Under the pieces are notes generated by a model. The model searched no databases and was not told the origin of the DNA. It saw only the letters and a program-made list of their open reading frames with translations. DNA of 39,892 nt from a virus: positions 1 to 39,892 of IMG/VR virus record IMGVR_UViG_3300017818_002812, one strand, 5' to 3'. The position numbers and the translations under genes are program-made. Shown one piece after another: positions 35,667 through 39,892 of this stretch (the first letter of the stretch is position 1; every line of letters begins with the position of its first letter).

Positions 35667-35906
35667 ATGTCTGTCGTGAAAATGACGCCCGAAAAAATTC
35701 ACCACGAAATATCTAAGATGATTGCTGATGGTGTACCTTACATTGATGCACTAGTTCATTACGCAGAAAAGAACAACCTAGAGATTGAGTCAATCGCAGA
35801 TATCGTTAAGAAATCCTCTATCTTAAAAGAGAAAGTACGAACTGAAGCAGTAGATTTGAAAATGGTGAAACGAGATGAGCCCAACATCACCGACTTATGT
35901 GAATGA
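35667..35906 (+). CDS. 33: Late-transcription coactivator (gp33)
   Basis: Bridges host RNA polymerase and the gp45 clamp for late transcription. Started at the ATG at 35667 (AGGAGG), 79 residues, versus 112 in T4. Landmarks: MTPEKIHHEISKMIADGVPYIDALVHYAEKN (like FIIEKMVEEFGMSYLEATTAFLEEN in T4) and LKEKVRTEAVDLKMV (T4 IEKIQSEAIDENLL). The C-terminus (NITDLCE) occupies the place of the clamp-binding tail. It overlaps gene 59 by 32 bases, the T4 gene order 33-59-32. Confidence 0.86.
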   Translation: MSVVKMTPEKIHHEISKMIADGVPYIDALVHYAEKNNLEIESIADIVKKSSILKEKVRTEAVDLKMVKRDEPNITDLCE

Positions 35907-36477
35907 GACCTCATTTGAGGCGTATGTAAAATATCTTGCTTTAAAGAAACATTTTACCACAGATGGGTACGACTACCATAAATATAACGGTAAGGTCAGA
36001 GCATCTATGGATTCCTTTAGAGCCCGAAATGATGCATTTTTCTTTGCGAAATTAGCACAGAAAGAAGACTATATAAATAGAATTCTATCCAATATGTTAG
36101 TCAAACCTAACATTTGGGTGAAAGATATACTCGAACACGAAGGTGAACGGGTGTATACAGATTGGAAAAAGAAGCAGGAATCACTTTCCTATACGTTCAA
36201 ATCCGATCTAAAATTGCTTGATGATAGTTATCAGGCAAACTTTGTATCACACGATGGCCAACATCCAATTGTGATGACTACATATTTGCGAAAGCAGATC
36301 TCATTAGAGACTTTTACTCTTCTGGTTCACTTTGCAAATATTTTTGATTATTGGGATAAAAAATTGGTTGACAAAATAGTCTCGCGTGATATAATAAGAA
36401 CTGCTAGAAAGTACAGACCCTTTCTAGTAATTGATGAAAAGAAGTTCAAAGACATTGTCCGCGAACATTTTGGTTGA
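35875..36477 (+). CDS. 59: Helicase loader (gp59)
   Basis: Loads the gp41 helicase on gp32-covered DNA at forks. It is 200 residues (T4 217). Helical all through; landmarks are FEAYVKYLALKKHF, YDYHKYNGKVRASMDSFRARNDAFFFAKL, and the C-terminal FETFTLLVHFANIFDYWDKK (T4 SFETFILLDSFLNIIDKHDE). It contains an exact late-promoter box (36072-36079) and a sigma-70 promoter (36368-36395) for gene 32 downstream. Confidence 0.92.
   Translation: MSPTSPTYVNETSFEAYVKYLALKKHFTTDGYDYHKYNGKVRASMDSFRARNDAFFFAKLAQKEDYINRILSNMLVKPNIWVKDILEHEGERVYTDWKKKQESLSYTFKSDLKLLDDSYQANFVSHDGQHPIVMTTYLRKQISLETFTLLVHFANIFDYWDKKLVDKIVSRDIIRTARKYRPFLVIDEKKFKDIVREHFG
36072..36079 (+). promoter_or_regulatory. T4-type late promoter box inside gene 59
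   Basis: Exact TATAAATA on the plus strand about 440 bases before gene 32. T4 gene 32 is also expressed late from promoters inside gene 59. Confidence 0.65.
36368..36395 (+). promoter_or_regulatory. Sigma-70 promoter for gene 32
   Basis: TTGACA (36368-36373), 16 bases, TATAAT (36390-36395), inside the 3' part of gene 59 and 127 bases before the gene 32 ATG. Confidence 0.82.
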
Positions 36478-36521
36478 TGATAATACATCGCACATATAAC
36501 GCTATACAAGGAGAAACTAAT

Positions 36522-37451
36522 ATGGCACCTACAGATTTTGCAGCGCTCAAAAAGAACCGCAGTAAATCACTCGACAAGCTCAATCAGCAGCTTGAAAAAA
36601 TCTCATCTAAGACTTACTCCGATCCAAACGAAGGCAAATTTTGGAAGCCTACGAAGGACAAGGCTGGCAATGGTTTCGCAATCATTCGTTTCCTGCCCGC
36701 ACCTTCCGGTGAAGAAATGCCGTTCGTGCGAATTTGGGATCACGGTTTCCAAGGCCCCACTGGTCTTTGGTATATCGAAAACTCTCTGACCACTCTCAAC
36801 CAAGATGATCCAGTATCTGAGTTCAACTCTAAACTCTGGAATTCTGGTGTCGAGGCTGACAAAGAACAGGCTCGTAAGCAGAAGCGTCGACTCAAGTATA
36901 TCTCCAACATCTACGTTGTAAAGGATTCTGCGAATCCCGAAAACGAAGGCAAGGTATTCCTTTATCAGTTCGGCAAGAAGATTTTCGACAAGCTGAATGA
37001 TTTGATGAATCCTAGCTTCGAAGATGAAGATCCCGTAAATCCTTTTGATCTATGGGAGGGTGCAAACTTCCGACTGAAGATTCGACAGTTCGAAGGTTAC
37101 CCCAACTATGACAAATCTGAGTTTGATGCTCCGGCACCTCTCTTTGATGACGACTCTGAAATGGAAAGCGTATGGACTCAAGAGCACTCTCTTAATGAAG
37201 TGATTGATCCTAAGAACTTCAAATCATATGCTGAATTGAAGACCAAGCTCTACCGAGTACTTGATCTCACCGCAGATGAACCGGTTGCGGCTTCACCCAT
37301 GGAAGAATCAGATGATCTTGATCTAGGCAAATCTTTTGCTCAAGTGGCTCCAGAGCCTACCTTTGCAGAAGCTCCTGCTGTTTCTGAAGATAACTCTGTT
37401 ACTGATGATGACGACGACCTGTCTATCTTTAAAGAACTTGCACGAGGATAA
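36522..37451 (+). CDS. 32: Single-stranded DNA-binding protein (gp32)
   Basis: Coats ssDNA and coordinates replication and recombination. Started at the ATG at 36522 (AAGGAG), 309 residues (T4 301). N-terminal basic stretch (LKKNRSKSLDKLNQQL) as in T4 B-domain, DNA-binding core with W- and Y-rich motifs (GFAIIRFLP, FLYQFGKKIFDKL), and a very acidic C-terminal tail (DDDDDLSIFKELARG) that binds partner proteins. No cysteine is present at all: the T4 zinc ligands (one His, three Cys) are not conserved, as the matching segment reads ENSLTTLNQDDPVSEF. Confidence 0.93.
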   Translation: MAPTDFAALKKNRSKSLDKLNQQLEKISSKTYSDPNEGKFWKPTKDKAGNGFAIIRFLPAPSGEEMPFVRIWDHGFQGPTGLWYIENSLTTLNQDDPVSEFNSKLWNSGVEADKEQARKQKRRLKYISNIYVVKDSANPENEGKVFLYQFGKKIFDKLNDLMNPSFEDEDPVNPFDLWEGANFRLKIRQFEGYPNYDKSEFDAPAPLFDDDSEMESVWTQEHSLNEVIDPKNFKSYAELKTKLYRVLDLTADEPVAASPMEESDDLDLGKSFAQVAPEPTFAEAPAVSEDNSVTDDDDDLSIFKELARG

Positions 37452-37466
37452 GATAACTAATTCGTC

Positions 37467-37484
37467 GGGGGTCTTCGGGCCCCC
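37467..37484 (+). terminator. TTCG-tetraloop hairpin after gene 32
   Basis: GGGGGTC-TTCG-GGCCCCC: a 7-bp stem closed by C(UUCG)G, the extra-stable tetraloop first noted in T4 intercistronic RNA. No T-run follows, so it more likely stabilises or processes gene 32 mRNA or reduces read-through. Confidence 0.75.
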
Positions 37485-37505
37485 ACATCAATAACGGAGA
37501 TCCGT

Positions 37506-37784
37506 ATGGATAAACAAGAAACTATACTTGATTTTGATTTTGGCTTTACCGCAGTCGATGCTGATGAACTCGATGTAGTTCGTGAGGCAAAAGCAGTCGC
37601 TGAATCAACCAGTGCATCTGCTGAATCGAATGCAGCCAAAGCTCAACTTATCTATGATGCCGTCATGCCTCTGCTGAATAATCTTAAGGCTAATCCCGAG
37701 AAAGATTATATCTATTGGCCTGACCGTTATGATAAACTTGATGCCTTTGCAGATAAGCTATATCAAATTCTGAAGGGAGAATAA
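37506..37784 (+). CDS. Conserved protein between gene 32 and uvsX
   Basis: A 92-residue protein. An acidic N-terminus (ETILDFDFGFTAVDADELD) leads to an Ala-rich helix and the well conserved end LLNNLKANPEKDYIYWPDR. The last motif is shared by proteins at this position in many marine T4-like phages; function unknown. A CGGAG site precedes the ATG and uvsX follows one base after its stop, so it is co-made with the recombinase. Confidence 0.83.
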   Translation: MDKQETILDFDFGFTAVDADELDVVREAKAVAESTSASAESNAAKAQLIYDAVMPLLNNLKANPEKDYIYWPDRYDKLDAFADKLYQILKGE

Positions 37785-37785
37785 T

Positions 37786-38850
37786 ATGAGTCTGCTTGAT
37801 AAAATGCTCAAGGCAGGTTCTGTCAAGGGTTCATCTATCTTGTCGAAGAGCACATTCTTCAATGAGAAAGATCCTATCCAGACAGAGTTGCCAATTGTGA
37901 ATATTGCTTTCAGTGGTTCACTCAAGGGTGGTCTGATCCCTGGTTTGACCGTGATTGCTGGTGAATCAAAGAGTTTCAAAACTCTTTTGTCACTCTATTG
38001 CATGAAAGCATATCTAAAGAAATACGATGACGGCATTGCGATGCTGTATGATTCTGAATATGGTATTACACCTGAATACCTAGAAGGAATCGGCATCGAT
38101 ACAAATCGTGTTCTACACATCCCAATCGAAGACGTTGAACAACTCAAATTTGATTTGACTAAGCGATTGAACGAGATTGATAAGGGTGATAAAGTTTTTA
38201 TTATGATCGACTCTGTCGGTAACCTTGCTTCTCGTAAAGAGGTCGAAGATGCTGAAAATGAGAAATCAGTTGCCGATATGTCTCGGGCAAAACAATTGAA
38301 ATCACTCTTCCGCATCGTCACACCCAAACTTACCGGAAAAGACATTCCATTGGTTGCAATCAATCATACCTATAAAGAGATTGGCTTGTTCCCGAAAAAT
38401 ATCGTATCCGGTGGTACGGGCATCTACTATTCTGCCAATCAGATTTTTATTATCTCAAAGGCACAAGAGAAAGATGGTACCGACCTTGCTGGATTTAAAT
38501 TTACGATCAACATTGAAAAATCTCGCTATGTAAAAGAGAAATCAAAACTTCCATTCAAGGTACTATACGATACCGGCATTCAGAAATGGTCTTCCCTTTT
38601 TGATCTCGCACTTGAATCTGGGCACTTGACAAAGGCCAATCAAGGATGGTATAATAAGGTAGATATGGATACTGGTGAAATCATTGAACCTAAGAAACGC
38701 GCTAAAGACATTGAGACTGATGATGAATTTTTCGAAGGTCTGGTTGCGGATCCCCGATTCAATGAATTCGTTGAACGTAAATTTAAACTACTAATGGCTG
38801 ACGAGGTTGAGGATGTTAGAGAAGACGATACTGTCGAATTTGATTCTTAA
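37786..38850 (+). CDS. uvsX: RecA-like recombinase (UvsX)
   Basis: Catalyses strand exchange for recombination-dependent replication with UvsY and gp32. It is 354 residues (T4 391). Walker A is GESKSFKT (near 59-66, T4 GPSKSFKS); the YDSEYGI segment and FIMIDSVGNL (Walker B) follow, and the L2-type loop IPLVAINHTYKEIGLF is present. The acidic C-terminal tail (VEDVREDDTVEFDS) is typical. Its 3' end overlaps the gp41 start by 38 bases. Confidence 0.96.
   Translation: MSLLDKMLKAGSVKGSSILSKSTFFNEKDPIQTELPIVNIAFSGSLKGGLIPGLTVIAGESKSFKTLLSLYCMKAYLKKYDDGIAMLYDSEYGITPEYLEGIGIDTNRVLHIPIEDVEQLKFDLTKRLNEIDKGDKVFIMIDSVGNLASRKEVEDAENEKSVADMSRAKQLKSLFRIVTPKLTGKDIPLVAINHTYKEIGLFPKNIVSGGTGIYYSANQIFIISKAQEKDGTDLAGFKFTINIEKSRYVKEKSKLPFKVLYDTGIQKWSSLFDLALESGHLTKANQGWYNKVDMDTGEIIEPKKRAKDIETDDEFFEGLVADPRFNEFVERKFKLLMADEVEDVREDDTVEFDS
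38626..38655 (+). promoter_or_regulatory. Sigma-70 promoter for gene 41
   Basis: TTGACA (38626-38631), 18 bases, TATAAT (38650-38655), inside uvsX and 157 bases before the gene 41 ATG. Confidence 0.75.
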
Positions 38851-39892
38851 TGGGGACTACTACCGTAAGGTATATCCCTATATTAAGGAAGATTATTTCG
38901 ACGAAATCTCTCTTCAAAAAATCTTTTCAACGTTTGTTGATTATGTTGAGCAATACAAGGAGCCTCCCTCAGTGGAGGCTCTTAAACTCAGCATCGATAA
39001 AAGAAAAGATTTAAACGAAGACACTTATACGAATGTAATGCAAGCTGTCGATCAATTAGAGGTCGACAAGGATACCAGCAATGAATTTTTGATTGCTGAA
39101 ACAGAGAAATTTTGCCAAGATAAAGACCTATACAATTCAATCCGTAAGGCGATTCTGATTCTTGATGGCCAAGATAAAGAAAACGATAAGGGATCGATAC
39201 CAAAAATCTTATCTGATTCGCTAGGAATCAACTTTGATTCTAGTGTTGGTCACGACTTCCTTGAAGAGTTTGAAGATCGATATGAATACTATCATCGAAA
39301 GGAAGAAAGAATTCCGTTTGATATCGATATTTTGAACAAGATCACCAAGGGTGGGCTACCTCGGAAATCAATGACTGTACTACTTGCCACTACTGGTGGT
39401 GGTAAATCTCTTTTGAAATGTCACTTTGCAGCCAACCATTTGATGTATGGCAAGAATGTGTTGTATATCACCATGGAAATGGCTGAAGAAGAAATTGGTA
39501 GACGTATTGATGCCAATATCATGGATATCACACTAGATGAACTTGGTGAGTGTCCACGAGACGTTTATGAAAAAAGAATGGGTCGATATAAGACCAAGAC
39601 ACCGGGTAAACTGGTGATTAAGGAATATCCGACTGGATCGGCACATGCTGGTCATTTTCGGCATCTTCTAAATGAATTACGAATGAAGAAGGGCTTTGTA
39701 CCTGACGTGGTGTTTGTTGATTACCTCAACATCTGTGCATCCTCTCGTGTCCGTGGCGCTGCAGCTGCCAATTCATACACACTTGTCAAATCAATTGCGG
39801 AGGAAATACGTGGTCTCGCTATGGAATTTAATTGTGCCGTTGTTACTAGTTCTCAGTTTAATCGTGACGGCTACGGCAACTCTGATGTGGAT
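38813..39892 (+). CDS. 41: Replicative DNA helicase (gp41), cut by window edge
   Basis: DnaB-type hexameric 5'-3' helicase of the primosome. The ATG at 38813 lies inside the uvsX end in another frame and gives the N-terminus MLEKTILSNLILNGDYY, matching the T4 gp41 start; GAGG sites are just upstream. 360 codons are present without a stop. Walker A TTGGGKS lies near residue 200, with NVLYITMEMAEEEIGRRIDAN downstream and Walker B VVFVDYLN. An SSQFNRDG (sensor-type H3) segment is at the edge. The C-terminus is outside the window. Confidence 0.96.
   Translation, partial: MLEKTILSNLILNGDYYRKVYPYIKEDYFDEISLQKIFSTFVDYVEQYKEPPSVEALKLSIDKRKDLNEDTYTNVMQAVDQLEVDKDTSNEFLIAETEKFCQDKDLYNSIRKAILILDGQDKENDKGSIPKILSDSLGINFDSSVGHDFLEEFEDRYEYYHRKEERIPFDIDILNKITKGGLPRKSMTVLLATTGGGKSLLKCHFAANHLMYGKNVLYITMEMAEEEIGRRIDANIMDITLDELGECPRDVYEKRMGRYKTKTPGKLVIKEYPTGSAHAGHFRHLLNELRMKKGFVPDVVFVDYLNICASSRVRGAAAANSYTLVKSIAEEIRGLAMEFNCAVVTSSQFNRDGYGNSDVD

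Noticed and set aside
1-39892. CRISPR array, insertion sequence or integrase
   Set aside because: No repeat-spacer pattern, no transposase or integrase frame, no terminal inverted repeats seen.

Overview
This window is part of the genome of a T4-like (Straboviridae-type or marine T4-superfamily) myovirus. The call rests on the syntenic T4 core. Leftward are genes 45, 44, 62 and regA, gene 43, genes 46, 47 and 55, uvsW, uvsY, and genes 52 and 39. Rightward are genes 33, 59 and 32, uvsX and gene 41. The small conserved fillers (for example at 6242, 37506 and 29557), Hsp20, FkbM methyltransferases and bilin genes are typical of oceanic T4-like phages. No photosynthesis gene is present, so I infer a heterotrophic marine bacterial host, but the sequence does not prove it.

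Layout. Positions 1-24529 are almost entirely leftward. A peroxiredoxin/Hsp20 pair lies at the edge, then dUTPase, RegA, the clamp loader (with two small Cys-rich proteins inserted between gp62 and gp44) and the clamp. Next is a sugar module (three glycosyltransferases, a truncated UDP-sugar dehydrogenase and an extended SDR epimerase, with a DexA-like exonuclease among them). DNA polymerase, an FkbM methyltransferase, gp46/gp47, sigma gp55, UvsW/UvsY, a 2OG-Fe(II) oxygenase, a tail-tube-like gene and a two-subunit type II topoisomerase follow. Positions 24530-24862 are a 333-base non-coding divergent promoter hub. Positions 24863-31054 run rightward: many small early-type proteins, a zinc metallopeptidase, dCMP deaminase, a sulfotransferase, a GIY-YIG protein, a second FkbM protein and four tRNAs (Arg-TCT, Pro-TGG, Ile-TAT, Thr-TGT). 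Positions 31088-32978 are a leftward block: four small (mostly membrane) proteins, a Lys/Ala-rich protein and a class 3 lipase. Positions 33109-34401 hold a heme oxygenase followed by a ferredoxin-dependent bilin reductase of the PcyA/PebS/PcyX family, then secreted small proteins, then gp33, gp59, gp32, UvsX and the start of the gp41 helicase at the right edge.

Regulation can be read directly. I find fifteen sigma-70-type promoters (TTGACA and TATAAT-like boxes, thirteen with an exact 17-base spacer) placed before operons. In four cases the TGA stop codon of the gene before is the TGA inside the -35 TTGACA box. I also find exact T4 late-promoter boxes (TATAAATA) before uvsW, before the tail-tube-like gene, inside gene 59 upstream of gene 32, and as a 14-base palindrome that fires both ways between the lipase and the heme oxygenase. 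The phage encodes its own late sigma (gp55), co-activator (gp33) and clamp (gp45) to read those boxes.

The most exciting system is the heme oxygenase plus bilin reductase operon. It has a late-promoter box, a structured leader and conserved catalytic residues, and should convert host heme to biliverdin and then to a phycobilin in a phage with no visible cyanobacterial markers. Second is the nucleotide-sugar/glycosyltransferase module embedded in the replication operons, a candidate for DNA or surface glycosylation.
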